39,481 nt of DNA from Methylococcaceae bacterium (GCA_013141375.1 JABFRC010000062.1:1-39481), one strand, 5' to 3'. Numbered from the stretch's first letter, positions 1-8,308 are shown. Program-made: numbers and translations. Notes: generated from the sequence alone by a model not told the origin.

Positions 1-686
1 AGCTCGAAGCGCCGTTAAAACGCATTATCATTGCTGGTGGCGGTCATGTCGGTAAGCGCTTGGCGCTGGCGCTTGAAAAAGATCATCAAGTTAAAATTAT
101 TGAAAAAGACCCCAGGCGTGCTAAAAAAATCGCCAATGATTTGGATCACACCGTTGTGTTGTTAGGTGATTGCGCCAATGAGTCGCTTTTGTTGGATGAG
201 GCTGTCGATAGTACCGATTTGTTTTGCGCCATTACCGAAAATGACGGCGTTAATATAATCTCCGCCTCACTGGCTAAAAGCTTGGGTGCACGCAAGGCCA
301 TTTGTCTGCTCAATCATGTTTCTTACACCAAATTGTTGCCCAATACCGGTATTGATGTAGCTGTATTACCCAATCAAGAAACCCTCGGCAGTATTCTCAA
401 GCATGTGCGGCGGGGTGATGTGGCACAAGTCAAATCCTTATGCGGAGGTACCGCCGAAGCGATTGAAGCAGTTGCTCATAACATGGATGGCGTAAATTCA
501 GTGGTCGGACGCAGAGTTGATGCAATTGATTTTCCAGAAGGTATTGTCATGGGGGCGCTGATTCGTAACCAGCAAGTGATCTCCATTCACCATGAAACTC
601 TGTTTGAAGAAGGTGATCATGTGGTGATGTTTGCCATGGACAAAAAGCTGGTCGGTAACATCGAGAAGAAGTTTCAACCACTTTAA
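1..686 (+). CDS. trkA: Trk potassium uptake protein TrkA, 3' part (5' end outside window)
   Basis: This is the C-terminal half of the cytoplasmic NAD-binding regulator of the Trk potassium channel. The open frame runs from the first complete codon at position 3, so the gene starts before the window; the usual TrkA is about 458 residues and about 228 are present. The frame opens with a Rossmann nucleotide-binding loop (IIIAGGGHVGKRLA), which corresponds to the second TrkA-N domain of the tandem-duplicated protein. A TrkA-C (RCK-C) domain follows in the last 90 or so residues (VVGRRVDAIDFPEG, then GDHVVMFA). trkH lies 119 bases downstream on the same strand, so regulator and channel form one locus. 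The identification is firm; only the missing N-terminal half cannot be described. Confidence 0.93.
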   Translation, partial: LEAPLKRIIIAGGGHVGKRLALALEKDHQVKIIEKDPRRAKKIANDLDHTVVLLGDCANESLLLDEAVDSTDLFCAITENDGVNIISASLAKSLGARKAICLLNHVSYTKLLPNTGIDVAVLPNQETLGSILKHVRRGDVAQVKSLCGGTAEAIEAVAHNMDGVNSVVGRRVDAIDFPEGIVMGALIRNQQVISIHHETLFEEGDHVVMFAMDKKLVGNIEKKFQPL

Positions 687-805
687 CAGGGTGATTGAAA
701 TGACATATTTGAACAATCCGCAGAATATATTGTTTACCGCGATACTTATCTACGCACTGAGTTTTGTTTTTTCTCGAAAGTGTTCAATAAACTTTAAATG
801 ATTCT

Positions 806-2263
806 ATGAATGGTTTTTTTACTATTGTCCATATCTTTGGCGTAGCTGTTATGGTTTTCGGCGGCTTAATGTCGACTTGCCTGATAACTTCTAGTATCGC
901 TGACGATGGTGCGACAACTGCTTTTTATCAAGGAACTTGGATTACTTTATTGTCTGGTGCCTTAATGTTTGTTTTGACAAGACATTCACCTAAAAAAGTA
1001 TCTCGGAAAGCAGGTTTTTTGTTGGTAACGATGTGCTGGTCATTGGCTTCCGTGTTTTGTACCTTGCCTTTTTTATTGTATTTGCACGAGTTGAAGTTTG
1101 TTGATGCCTATTTTGAAGTTATTTCCGGACTTTCAACCACTGGCGCAACTGTTCTTAGTGGTTTGGATAGCTTGCCGATGTCTATTAACTTGTGGCGACA
1201 TGAATTAACTTGGTTTGGCGGCATAGGTATCATTGTTTTTGCAGTCGCAATCTTACCCATTTTAGGCATTGGTGGAATGCAGTTACTTAAGTCCGAGTCG
1301 CCGGGTGCCGTCAAAGAATCCGATTTACCTCCGCGTATTGCACAAACGGCGAAAGCCTTATGGCTGGCATATGTTGTTATTACTTTTATTTGTGTCATCT
1401 CATTACATGTCGCTGGGATGAGTTGGTTTGATGCGGTATGTCATGCCTTTGCTGCTATGAGTTTAGGCGGGTTTTCTACGCACGACGCCAGTATCGGGTA
1501 CTTCAATTCTCTACCAATTGAAATAGTACTGACAGTATTTCAATTGCTTGCTGCTATGAATTTTGGCACTCATTTTCTGGCGTTGCATAAACGTTCATTG
1601 AAGCCTTATTCCAAGGATATCGAACTGCGAGCCATGTTGATTTTGGTGCTCGGTAGTTGTGTTTTGGCGGCGTATTTACTTTGGCTAAATGGCACCTATT
1701 CAGACTTTTTTACCGCGTTAAGACATGCAACGTTTAATGTCGTCACAGTGGCTACCACGTCTGGTTTTATGACACAGGACTTTAATCTTTGGCCTATTTT
1801 TGTGCCGATGTGGATGTTGTTTCTAAGTTGTTTATCTGCTTCTTCCGGTTCTACGGGGGGCGGTATTCGCATGATCAGAACCATCATACTAATGAAGCAG
1901 GCGCGATTGGAGATGTTCAAGTTTATTCATCCAAATGCCATAAAGATTATGAAAATCGGCGGTTCGGTGATTGGCAATGATGTTGTCACCTCAGTCATGG
2001 GTTTCATTTTTCTGTATTTCATCTGCGTTGTCGCGATGGTCTTCGCGTTGCTGTTGAGCGGGCTTGATTTTATTACCTCACTGTCTGCCATCCTGGCTTG
2101 TTTTAATAACGCCGGCCCCGGCCTTAACTTGGTTGGTCCTGCGTCTAACTACAGTATTCTGAGTGATTATCAGACAGGTGTTTGCACTTTTGCGATGTTA
2201 TTAGGCCGTGTGCAAATCTTCTCGATTGTGATCTTGTTTGTGCCGGAGTTCTGGAGAAAATAA
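806..2263 (+). CDS. trkH: Trk system potassium uptake protein TrkH
   Basis: This is the membrane pore subunit of the Trk potassium transporter, gated by TrkA. The 485 residues match the family length and are strongly hydrophobic throughout. The four pore-loop repeats that form the selectivity filter can be read in order: STTGATVL, SLGGFSTHD, TTSGFMTQD and FNNAGPGLN, each with the expected glycine. The ATG at 806 has no clear Shine-Dalgarno sequence and follows a 119-base gap after trkA that contains no other credible gene. The stop codon is immediately followed by the start of thpR. E. coli-type cells often have two paralogues (TrkH and TrkG/TrkI), which sequence reading alone cannot separate. 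Confidence 0.95.
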   Translation: MNGFFTIVHIFGVAVMVFGGLMSTCLITSSIADDGATTAFYQGTWITLLSGALMFVLTRHSPKKVSRKAGFLLVTMCWSLASVFCTLPFLLYLHELKFVDAYFEVISGLSTTGATVLSGLDSLPMSINLWRHELTWFGGIGIIVFAVAILPILGIGGMQLLKSESPGAVKESDLPPRIAQTAKALWLAYVVITFICVISLHVAGMSWFDAVCHAFAAMSLGGFSTHDASIGYFNSLPIEIVLTVFQLLAAMNFGTHFLALHKRSLKPYSKDIELRAMLILVLGSCVLAAYLLWLNGTYSDFFTALRHATFNVVTVATTSGFMTQDFNLWPIFVPMWMLFLSCLSASSGSTGGGIRMIRTIILMKQARLEMFKFIHPNAIKIMKIGGSVIGNDVVTSVMGFIFLYFICVVAMVFALLLSGLDFITSLSAILACFNNAGPGLNLVGPASNYSILSDYQTGVCTFAMLLGRVQIFSIVILFVPEFWRK

Positions 2264-2821
2264 TTGGTGCAAACGCTGTCAGGCAACAATGAGGCGAAAT
2301 CCCGACTATTTTTTGCCTTGTGGCCTGATGACGCGACTCGACTGGCGTTGTCTCAATTAATTGATCACCTTGATTCAAAAATCGGCAAGCCAGTGTCCCC
2401 GCACAATTTTCATGTCACGTTGGTGTTTTTGGGTAATGTCGATCAGACGACGATAGCTGCAATCAAACAACGCGCCGCCGAGTTGAGTGTCGAACCGTTT
2501 CAATTAATTTTTGAAAGTGTGAGTTTTTGGCAGCAGCCGAAAGTGATTTGTCTTACATGCCATACTGTTCCTCAGCAGGCTTTTGATTTGGCAAGTAAGC
2601 TGGATAGGATTGCCAGACAATGCGGATTGCAAACTGATACTCGGCCTTACGTTCCTCATATTACACTGACACGACATGCGCAGGAATCATCTACTGAAAC
2701 GATCAAGCCGATTGTTTTGCGTGCAGACTCATTTTGTCTGGTTCAATCTTGCAGCGAGCCGGAAGGTGTTGTCTATAGAGTGCTTCAGAGATGGCCATTT
2801 ACTCAGTATGGCCATCAATAA
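2264..2821 (+). CDS. thpR: RNA 2',3'-cyclic phosphodiesterase (2H phosphoesterase, ThpR/LigT)
   Basis: This is a cytoplasmic 2H-family enzyme that hydrolyses 2',3'-cyclic phosphate ends of RNA and has reversible 2'-5' RNA ligase activity in vitro. The two catalytic HxTx motifs are present: HVTL in NFHVTLVFLG near residue 48 and HITL in YVPHITLTRH near residue 130. The N-terminus RLFFALWP is typical, and 185 residues is the normal length. It starts directly after the trkH stop. Either TTG 2264 or GTG 2267 may be used; the GGAG at 2252-2255 inside trkH serves either at an acceptable distance. Translation is therefore probably coupled to trkH. The link to potassium transport is positional only. 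Confidence 0.9.
   Translation: MVQTLSGNNEAKSRLFFALWPDDATRLALSQLIDHLDSKIGKPVSPHNFHVTLVFLGNVDQTTIAAIKQRAAELSVEPFQLIFESVSFWQQPKVICLTCHTVPQQAFDLASKLDRIARQCGLQTDTRPYVPHITLTRHAQESSTETIKPIVLRADSFCLVQSCSEPEGVVYRVLQRWPFTQYGHQ
2790..2816. terminator. 9-bp perfect inverted repeat at the thpR/xseA convergence
   Basis: GATGGCCAT and ATGGCCATC are separated by nine bases, inside the last codons of thpR, and a smaller hairpin (GATGG-CCATC) lies at 2829-2843. The genes on both sides converge here. There is no U-tract, so this is a candidate transcript-end hairpin rather than a classical intrinsic terminator. Confidence 0.35.
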
Positions 2822-2850
2822 AGAATCCGATGGGCAAGCCATCAGCTTTA

Positions 2851-4209
2851 CTAGCTCACAGGCTTGATGTCTTTTATCTGACTGCTAAAGCGGCCTTGGG
2901 CAAGGCGAGTTTCAATAACATCGCCAACTGCTAATTGTTTTATAGAGGTAACGACATTGCCGCTTTTCAGGTCGGTAGTCAGTGTATAGCCACGATTTAA
3001 GGTGGCTAAAGGACTTACGATATGTAATGTTTGACTGGCGGCGTTAAATTGTTGACTACATGTGCTAAGTTTTTGTTGGCTGGCGGTAATCAGTTGTTTG
3101 TTTAAATAATGCAGACGCTGTTTGTAGGCGTTGATGATGATAGCCGGATTATATTGCCAAAGTGTGGCTGATTGGGTTGCCAGAATAGCGGCTTGACGAT
3201 TCAAACGCGTCTGCATCGCTAAAGTAAGTCGGTCTTCCAGTTCTTCCAGGCGCTGTTCATTGCGTTGTAGTTTTTGTTTGGGGTGTTGTTGTATCAATCG
3301 TTTTATTAACCAGTCGCAAGCTTGTTGTTGCTGGTTAAGTTTTCGTTGCAGTTGCTGTTGTAAACGCATTTCCAATTGTAAAAAGCGAGATAGCCATTGC
3401 TGGTAATCCGGCGTTGCATGTTCTGCAGCGGCTGATGGCGTCGGGGCTCGTAAATCGGCAACAAAATCGGCAATTGTAAAATCAGTTTCATGGCCGACGG
3501 CAGATATGATTGGAATCGCACTGGCAAAAATGGCTCGGGCAACAATTTCCTCATTAAAAGCCCATAAATCTTCCAGGGAACCGCCGCCGCGTCCTACTAT
3601 CAATAAATCACACTGTTGAAGGTGATTAGCCGTCGCAATAGCGTTGGCGATGTCATATTTAGCATTCTCGCCTTGAACGGCAACCGGGTAAATTACTATG
3701 GGTATTGCGGGAAAGCGCCTTTGCAATACCGATAAAATATCGTGGACGGCCGCCCCTGTGGGGGAAGTGATGATACCTATGCAAACGGGTAGGGTGGGTA
3801 AATACAGTTTATAGGCGGCATCGAATAAGCCTTCATTTGCCAGCTTTTCTTTTAAAACATCAAAGGCACGTCTGAGTGCGCCGTCTCCGGCTTCTTCGAT
3901 ATGATCAACGATAAGTTGATAATCCCCTCTGGGCTCATAGAGACTAACCTGAGCTCTAACAATGACCTGCCTGCCATTATCCGGTTTAAAACTGAGGCGG
4001 CGCTGCTGCGAGCGGAACATCGCGCAACGCACCTGAGCATTGGCATCTTTAAGGGTAAAGTAAAAATGCCCTGACGATGGAATGCTCAAGTTGGAAATTT
4101 CACCTTCAACCAGCACCGAAAGAAAATGATCACCAAGTAGTTGGCTGGTGGCTCGATTTAGCTGGCTGACAGTCAGTACATTGCGCGCTTGGGGGGAAGA
4201 ATTGGCCAT
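2851..4209 (-). CDS. xseA: Exodeoxyribonuclease VII large subunit
   Basis: This is the large subunit of exonuclease VII, which with several copies of the small subunit XseB degrades single-stranded DNA from both ends into oligonucleotides. The 452 residues show the expected layout. An N-terminal OB-fold follows the start (LTVSQLNRATSQLL, then EGEISNLSIPSSGHFYFTLKD). The catalytic core has GIITSPTGAAVHDI, GRGGGSLEDLWAFNEE and SAVGHETDFTIADFVADLRAPTPSAAAE. A long glutamine-rich coiled coil follows (about 265-400), and the C-terminus is short. xseB is not in the window. The upstream PilZ gene ends 14 bases before this start, so the two are probably co-transcribed from the 4977-5054 divergent region. 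Confidence 0.97.
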   Translation of the reverse strand: MANSSPQARNVLTVSQLNRATSQLLGDHFLSVLVEGEISNLSIPSSGHFYFTLKDANAQVRCAMFRSQQRRLSFKPDNGRQVIVRAQVSLYEPRGDYQLIVDHIEEAGDGALRRAFDVLKEKLANEGLFDAAYKLYLPTLPVCIGIITSPTGAAVHDILSVLQRRFPAIPIVIYPVAVQGENAKYDIANAIATANHLQQCDLLIVGRGGGSLEDLWAFNEEIVARAIFASAIPIISAVGHETDFTIADFVADLRAPTPSAAAEHATPDYQQWLSRFLQLEMRLQQQLQRKLNQQQQACDWLIKRLIQQHPKQKLQRNEQRLEELEDRLTLAMQTRLNRQAAILATQSATLWQYNPAIIINAYKQRLHYLNKQLITASQQKLSTCSQQFNAASQTLHIVSPLATLNRGYTLTTDLKSGNVVTSIKQLAVGDVIETRLAQGRFSSQIKDIKPVS

Positions 4210-4223
4210 TAAGTACGGCGCTT

Positions 4224-4976
4224 TTAGTCTTTCTTTTGTAATTCTTCGCGTTGAATTTGCTGCATATAACGCTGAATATTTGATTCAAAAGCGGGTGGAA
4301 TATGCACGAATTTACAACCTAAGCGTTGAATTTTATTGACCATATTGGGGTTAATAATGTCGTTGTAACGAATTTCAAAGGAGACTTTGTCTTCTCCGTT
4401 CTGATCAAGGATAAGAGTGGCCTGTTCGCATATATAACCCGGTACAAGCAGCTGAGCTTGGGCTTCAGCAATCAGTAGTAATTCAGCTAAATCGCTGGAG
4501 TAAACCCGCACTGAAAATCCAGCAAGGCTCAGGTCATGCAGTTTGAGTTGCACGGGTTCGGTTTGTTCAGGCAGCAAGAATCGACAATAGCTTTCTTTTG
4601 ACAGTGGCGATTTAGCTCTAAAGAATTGCCGTTGTTCACGCCAAAAAATTGAATTTGGCAAAGGCATCATGAAGGCTTGTTCGCCGTCATATTTTATACG
4701 GGTGATTTTACTGCCAGTAAACGCTACCTGCATACCTTGAAATTCAGTAGTGAACTGGACTTTAGGAGCTTTTAGAACTTTTTGATTGACGGCTTCTTTT
4801 GGGCCGTAATCAAAGATTATGGCTTTGTGTTCCTTATTGATTTCTATCAGTGTAGTTAGAAAAGAATCATTGTCTTCAAGTTGAGCGGTTACTAAGCTCT
4901 TACTTTTAACTAATAATGATAAGTGGCTAATTATAGAACTGGCCGAATTAATGAAAAAAGAATCTTCGCTTGTCAT
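4224..4976 (-). CDS. YcgR-like PilZ domain c-di-GMP receptor
   Basis: This is a predicted cytoplasmic c-di-GMP receptor of 250 residues with the two-domain layout of YcgR. A beta-rich N-terminal YcgR-type domain covers about residues 20-108, and a PilZ domain covers about 112-245. The ligand-binding signature is intact: RQFFR at 116-120 (RxxxR) followed by HDLSLAGF (DxSxxG: D148, S150, G153). In enterobacteria YcgR slows the flagellar motor when c-di-GMP is bound; whether this protein touches flagella, pili or something else is unknown, because no motility gene lies nearby. It precedes xseA by 14 bases on the same strand and is divergent from the gdx operon. A second, minimal PilZ protein lies at 37791-38159. 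Confidence 0.85.
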   Translation of the reverse strand: MTSEDSFFINSASSIISHLSLLVKSKSLVTAQLEDNDSFLTTLIEINKEHKAIIFDYGPKEAVNQKVLKAPKVQFTTEFQGMQVAFTGSKITRIKYDGEQAFMMPLPNSIFWREQRQFFRAKSPLSKESYCRFLLPEQTEPVQLKLHDLSLAGFSVRVYSSDLAELLLIAEAQAQLLVPGYICEQATLILDQNGEDKVSFEIRYNDIINPNMVNKIQRLGCKFVHIPPAFESNIQRYMQQIQREELQKKD

Positions 4977-5054
4977 TGCAATGTATATAAGCGTTGTTAT
5001 GTGCGGTTATTGTAGAATGTTTGTCAACTATTACAAATAAGATGGAGTATTCAA

Positions 5055-5375
5055 TTGGCGTGGATATTATTATTTTCTGCGGGTTTAGTAGAAATTGTAT
5101 TTGCATTAAGTCTTAAATTAAATGAAGGTTTTACCAAGCTTTGGCCTAGTGTAGTCACCGCGGTGGCCGGCGCAGGCAGTTTTTACTTGTTAATGTTAGC
5201 TATTAAAACGTTGCCACTGGGCACGGCTTATGCGGTATGGACAGGCATGGGCGCGGTGGGCGTGGCTATTTTAGGCATTATCTTATTCAAAGAGTCAGCC
5301 GACTGGTATCGGTTAATATCAATATTATTGGTCATTATCGGTATTGTCGGCCTTAAATTGACGGATAGTCAGTAA
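5055..5375 (+). CDS. gdx: SMR-family guanidinium exporter Gdx/SugE-like
   Basis: This is a small four-helix inner-membrane protein of 106 residues in the SMR family. It fits the Gdx (SugE) subtype, which exports guanidinium ion in exchange for protons as an antiparallel dimer. Gdx landmarks are visible: G10, the essential proton/substrate glutamate E13, S42, and the GTAYAVWTGMGAVG signature carrying Y59 and W62. The usual W16 is phenylalanine here (EIVFALSLK). The start is TTG at 5055, chosen because it gives the conserved MAWIL N-terminus and has GATGGAG at 5041-5047. The stop overlaps the start of the next gene (TAATG). No guanidine riboswitch hairpins could be recognised in the 78-base upstream region. 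Confidence 0.85.
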   Translation: MAWILLFSAGLVEIVFALSLKLNEGFTKLWPSVVTAVAGAGSFYLLMLAIKTLPLGTAYAVWTGMGAVGVAILGIILFKESADWYRLISILLVIIGIVGLKLTDSQ

Positions 5376-5665
5376 TGCTGCATCTGGTGTTTCAATCCCC
5401 CATTGAACTTGCAATTTTACAACGCGTAAAACCTGATGACGTCGTCGTGTTTCTTGAGAACTCGGTGTTACGCATCTTAAAACAAGGCGCTCTTCAGCCA
5501 GTATTGTTACCCTTAATCCAAACTAATCGTCTGTGTGTTATGAGCGATGATATCGTTGTGCGTGGAATTTCGGTCGATGAACTTGTCTTAGGTATTGATG
5601 TTATCGATTTCGATGAGCTGGTCGCACTGACTATACAAAACGCAGTCATTCAATCCTGGACTTGA
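5375..5665 (+). CDS. tusB: TusB/DsrH-family sulfur relay protein
   Basis: This is a 96-residue protein of the DsrEFH fold, most like TusB/DsrH. In E. coli TusBCD passes persulfide sulfur from TusA to TusE for 2-thiouridine synthesis in tRNA; in sulfur oxidisers DsrEFH does the equivalent job in sulfur oxidation. The MLHLVFQSP start, the LENSVLRIL segment, the VRGI segment and the short C-terminus ending QSWT fit the family. The only cysteine is C54. The ATG overlaps the gdx stop by one base, so translation is probably coupled. The companions TusC/DsrF and TusD/DsrE, normally adjacent, are not here. Confidence 0.75.
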   Translation: MLHLVFQSPIELAILQRVKPDDVVVFLENSVLRILKQGALQPVLLPLIQTNRLCVMSDDIVVRGISVDELVLGIDVIDFDELVALTIQNAVIQSWT

Positions 5666-5667
5666 AA

Positions 5668-5988
5668 ATGTTGGAATTTTTACCACCGACAAATGACCAG
5701 GGTTTTTTGCTCAATGCCGCCGATTGGAACGAACAAGTCGCTCATTGGCTTGCAGACGCGAATCAAATCGATCTTCACGAGGCCCATTGGGAGATCATCT
5801 TGTTCATTCGATCCTATTATCAGGAATACAAGCATTTACCGAATGCCCGTGTTTTTACCAAAGCCATTGCCAAGACCTTCGGTGAAGAAAAGGGCAATAG
5901 CCGTTATTTACATCAATTGTTTCCCGATGGCCCGCTTAAATTTGCTTGTAAGTTGGCGGGCTTACCTAAACCGCCGACTTGTATGTGA
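5668..5988 (+). CDS. tusE: DsrC/TusE-family sulfur carrier with both C-terminal cysteines
   Basis: This is a small cytoplasmic sulfur carrier of the DsrC/TusE/TusE-like family, 106 residues from the ATG at 5668. The ATG lies three bases after the tusB stop codon; a TTG at 5662 would add two residues. Family hallmarks are FGEEKGNSRYL followed by LFPDGPLKFAC and the C-terminal arm ending GLPKPPTCM. The penultimate cysteine (C105) is the persulfide-carrying residue of the family. A second cysteine lies 11 residues upstream (C94). As known for the family, TusE proteins dedicated to tRNA thiolation usually lack the second cysteine, whereas true DsrC has both, so this protein is closer to DsrC. It follows tusB directly and converges on hslR seven bases later. 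Confidence 0.85.
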   Translation: MLEFLPPTNDQGFLLNAADWNEQVAHWLADANQIDLHEAHWEIILFIRSYYQEYKHLPNARVFTKAIAKTFGEEKGNSRYLHQLFPDGPLKFACKLAGLPKPPTCM

Positions 5989-5995
5989 TCTGGGT

Positions 5996-6388
5996 TTAGC
6001 CCTGTTTAAAGCGGTGAATTAAGCGTCTTTCTTTTTTGTTTGGTTTATGTTCAGGTCCGTTGTATGGCATCAATTCACGCTGTTCTTTTTGAAAGGCTTG
6101 TTGTTGCTGGCGCTTGGCAAGGCTTTCCGGCGCTTCCTCATAAAGTAAAACGGCTTCTTTGGCACCTCGGCGTTGAGCCGATAGCGCTAAAATCGTAATT
6201 TCCCAGTCCAGACCCTCTTTATTGATGCTTAATAACGTGCCTATTTTTACTTCTTTACCGGGTTTGACTCGTTGTTTGTTAACGTGGATTTTACCGCCGG
6301 ATACTGCATCGGCGGCTAGTTTTCTGGTTTTAAAAAAACGCGCAGCCCATAGCCATTTATCCAGACGAAGAATTTCAATCTCTTGCAT
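5996..6388 (-). CDS. hslR: Ribosome-associated heat shock protein Hsp15 (S4 domain)
   Basis: This is an Hsp15 homologue that in E. coli binds 50S subunits carrying stalled nascent chains and helps recycle them after heat shock. The 130 residues begin with an S4 RNA-binding domain (RLDKWLWAARFFKTRKLAADAVSGGKI, then VNKQRVKPGKEVKIG, about residues 8-68). A basic C-terminal extension follows (KKERRLIHRFKQG). The start ATG lies one base after the stop of the upstream rhodanese gene, so the two are an operon. No frame damage or unusual feature was seen. Confidence 0.92.
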   Translation of the reverse strand: MQEIEILRLDKWLWAARFFKTRKLAADAVSGGKIHVNKQRVKPGKEVKIGTLLSINKEGLDWEITILALSAQRRGAKEAVLLYEEAPESLAKRQQQQAFQKEQRELMPYNGPEHKPNKKERRLIHRFKQG

Positions 6389-6389
6389 T

Positions 6390-6749
6390 TCAAACGACTT
6401 CGTTGCCGCCCTCTGTCCAGGCTTTGAAGCCGCCAGATAAGCTTATGGCATGTCCATAACCGATTTTATTTAGCACTTCGGTAGCTAAAGCTGCCCGGCC
6501 ACCAGTTTGGCAATAAACGATAATCTGCGAGGACTGTCTATCCTGAAAATCCGGATGTGTGTCAATTTTAAACTCCAGCAAACCACGCGGGATATTAAAT
6601 GCGCCGGGCAGGTGACCAGCCGCATATTCGGAAGGTTCCCTAACATCCAATATTAGACTGTTGCCGAGTGCTTGTTTGGCAGTTGTAATATCTATTTCAA
6701 TAATGTGTTGCTTCGCTTGAGCAACTAAATCTGCGGCAGTTAAAGTCAT
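6390..6749 (-). CDS. Single-domain rhodanese-like sulfurtransferase
   Basis: This is a 119-residue single rhodanese domain. The ATG at 6749 (MTLTAADLVAQAK) is preferred over an in-frame start at 6815, which would add 22 residues reading through the upstream spacer with no family resemblance. The domain has LILDVREPSEYAAGHLPGA and the active-site loop VYCQTGGRAA, with the catalytic cysteine in CQTGGR, then a C-terminal GGFKAW. Such proteins move sulfane sulfur from donors such as thiosulfate to acceptors; the physiological partner is not shown by the sequence. It sits between ispH and hslR, and a strong hairpin at 6802-6830 separates it from ispH. Confidence 0.88.
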   Translation of the reverse strand: MTLTAADLVAQAKQHIIEIDITTAKQALGNSLILDVREPSEYAAGHLPGAFNIPRGLLEFKIDTHPDFQDRQSSQIIVYCQTGGRAALATEVLNKIGYGHAISLSGGFKAWTEGGNEVV

Positions 6750-6801
6750 AAGAATTTTTGTCTCTTTTGAAAAGTAAATAGTTACAAACAGGATGATGTG
6801 C

Positions 6802-6830
6802 GAGGGAGTCAGCATTGCTGTGACTCCCTC
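6802..6830. terminator. 10-bp perfect hairpin between ispH and the rhodanese gene
   Basis: GAGGGAGTCA and TGACTCCCTC flank a nine-base loop a few bases past the ispH stop. On the minus strand no U-run follows, so it could be a partial terminator, an RNA-stability hairpin between two operon segments, or a REP-like repeat. Confidence 0.5.
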
Positions 6831-6838
6831 ATTCGTAA

Positions 6839-7786
6839 TTATCCGACGTGTCTTTTTAATTCTTTCGGTAAAGAGAAGACAACTTTTTCTTCAATGCCTT
6901 GGATTTCAACAGTCGTTTGGCCGCCCCATTGTTTTAGTTGGCTGATGACTTCTTGAACCAATACTTCAGGTGCAGATGCGCCGGCGGTAACACCGACAGT
7001 GGCAATGCCATCAAACCAATCTTGGCGCATGTCTTTGGCCGTGTCGATCAGGTAGGAGCGTTTACCGAGTTGCTCGGCGATTTCTCTCAGACGATTTGAG
7101 TTGGAGCTGTTTGGCGAGCCAACGACCAGGATGATGTCAGCAATTTTTGCCAATTCGTGGACTGCGTCCTGACGATTTTGCGTCGCATAACAAATATCAT
7201 CTTTCTTTTGTTCCTGAATCGACGTAAAGCGGGCGCGCAAAGCATCCACCATGATTTTGGTGTCTGTCATCGACAGGGTGGTTTGAGTGACATAAGCCAG
7301 ATTATCAGGATTATTCACTTTCAAGTTTGCCACATCGTCAGGCGTTTCAACCAAGTAAATATCGCCATTTTTGGTGGCTTTTTCATATTGACCCATCGTG
7401 CCTTCGACTTCCGGATGACCGGCATGACCAATCAGGATGACTTCGCGGTCGGCTTTGGCATGTTTGGCGACTTGGATATGCACCTTGGTTACCAGCGGGC
7501 AAGTTGCATCAAATACTGTCAATTTGCGATCGTGAGCTTCTTTCTGCACTTGTTTGGAAACACCGTGAGCGCTAAAGATAAGCGTTGAGCCCACAGGCAC
7601 ATCGGTTAAGTCTTCAATAAAGATGGCGCCTTTTTCTTTGAGTCCATCGACCACAGTGCGGTTATGAACCACTTCATGACGCACATAAATCGGTGCACCG
7701 AAGGTTTCGATGGCTTGATCAACAATTTCAATGGCACGGTCGACACCGGCACAAAATCCACGGGGGTTGGCGAGTACAATTTGCAT
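6839..7786 (-). CDS. ispH: 4-hydroxy-3-methylbut-2-enyl diphosphate reductase
   Basis: This is the last enzyme of the MEP isoprenoid pathway; it reduces HMBPP to isopentenyl and dimethylallyl diphosphate using a 4Fe-4S cluster. The 315 residues match the family. The three cluster cysteines can be located in [22 protein letters not shown] and [12 protein letters not shown]. The substrate-binding histidines are in RHEVVHN, FSAHGVS and [12 protein letters not shown], and the [10 protein letters not shown] loop is intact. The gene is downstream of rraA (36-base gap) and upstream of the rhodanese gene. ispB at 25519-26532 uses the products of this pathway for the quinone side chain. Confidence 0.97.
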   Translation of the reverse strand: MQIVLANPRGFCAGVDRAIEIVDQAIETFGAPIYVRHEVVHNRTVVDGLKEKGAIFIEDLTDVPVGSTLIFSAHGVSKQVQKEAHDRKLTVFDATCPLVTKVHIQVAKHAKADREVILIGHAGHPEVEGTMGQYEKATKNGDIYLVETPDDVANLKVNNPDNLAYVTQTTLSMTDTKIMVDALRARFTSIQEQKKDDICYATQNRQDAVHELAKIADIILVVGSPNSSNSNRLREIAEQLGKRSYLIDTAKDMRQDWFDGIATVGVTAGASAPEVLVQEVISQLKQWGGQTTVEIQGIEEKVVFSLPKELKRHVG

Positions 7787-7822
7787 ATCTTGAGTTCTTT
7801 GGTTGGTTAATATGGAGTTATT

Positions 7823-8308
7823 CTAACTCAACATCGTTTCCGAGACGATAATTCCATCGGAATCGACATAGATGTAATGGTCTTTTTTAAAGTTCACGCC
7901 GGCAAAGCTCAAGACCAAGTCGCGGTCGCCGCGATTCTTTTTATGGCTTTTCAATGGGTGGGTGTGCAAAGCGCGGATACCGATCGGCAATTGATCGATA
8001 ATGGCCGAATCGCGAATACAGCCATACACAATGATACCTTCCCAGCCATTGTCTATTGCCAGTTGGGCGAGGTTGTCACCCAAAAGCGCGCAACGATGAG
8101 AGCCGCCACCGTCAATGACCAGCACACGATTGCTAACTTTTTCTTCCAGCACGGTTCTGACCAGGACATTGTCTTCAAATACTTTGACAGTGGTAATCTG
8201 GCCGCAAAAACTGGTCTTCGCGCCATAAACTTTGAACATCGGCTCGGCAATCTGAAAGTGGCTTTCTTCTGAATGCGCGTCGCAAAGACTGGCAGTTGTA
8301 AAGGTCAT
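7823..8308 (-). CDS. rraA: Ribonuclease E activity regulator RraA
   Basis: This is an RraA-family protein of 161 residues from the ATG at 8308 (MTFTTASLCDAHSEE). In E. coli RraA binds RNase E and inhibits it, changing global mRNA decay; more distant members of the fold are aldolases or decarboxylases. Family landmarks are AEPMFKVYGAKTSFCG, VLVIDGGGSHRCALLGDNLA, GIIVYGCIRDS and GIRALHTHPLKSHKK. A TTG five codons upstream is open but less likely: GAGG in the upstream DNA is nine bases from the ATG and overlaps that TTG. The gene follows trhP by 21 bases and probably belongs to the same transcript. Confidence 0.92.
   Translation of the reverse strand: MTFTTASLCDAHSEESHFQIAEPMFKVYGAKTSFCGQITTVKVFEDNVLVRTVLEEKVSNRVLVIDGGGSHRCALLGDNLAQLAIDNGWEGIIVYGCIRDSAIIDQLPIGIRALHTHPLKSHKKNRGDRDLVLSFAGVNFKKDHYIYVDSDGIIVSETMLS

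Noticed and set aside
4977-5054. Guanidine riboswitch upstream of gdx
   Set aside because: The 78-base spacer shows neither paired ACGR-loop hairpins nor the conserved core of the guanidine-I type, and it is too short for the larger class.
7157-7588. Long plus-strand frame inside ispH
   Set aside because: It is antisense to a fully conserved enzyme and shows no family features.
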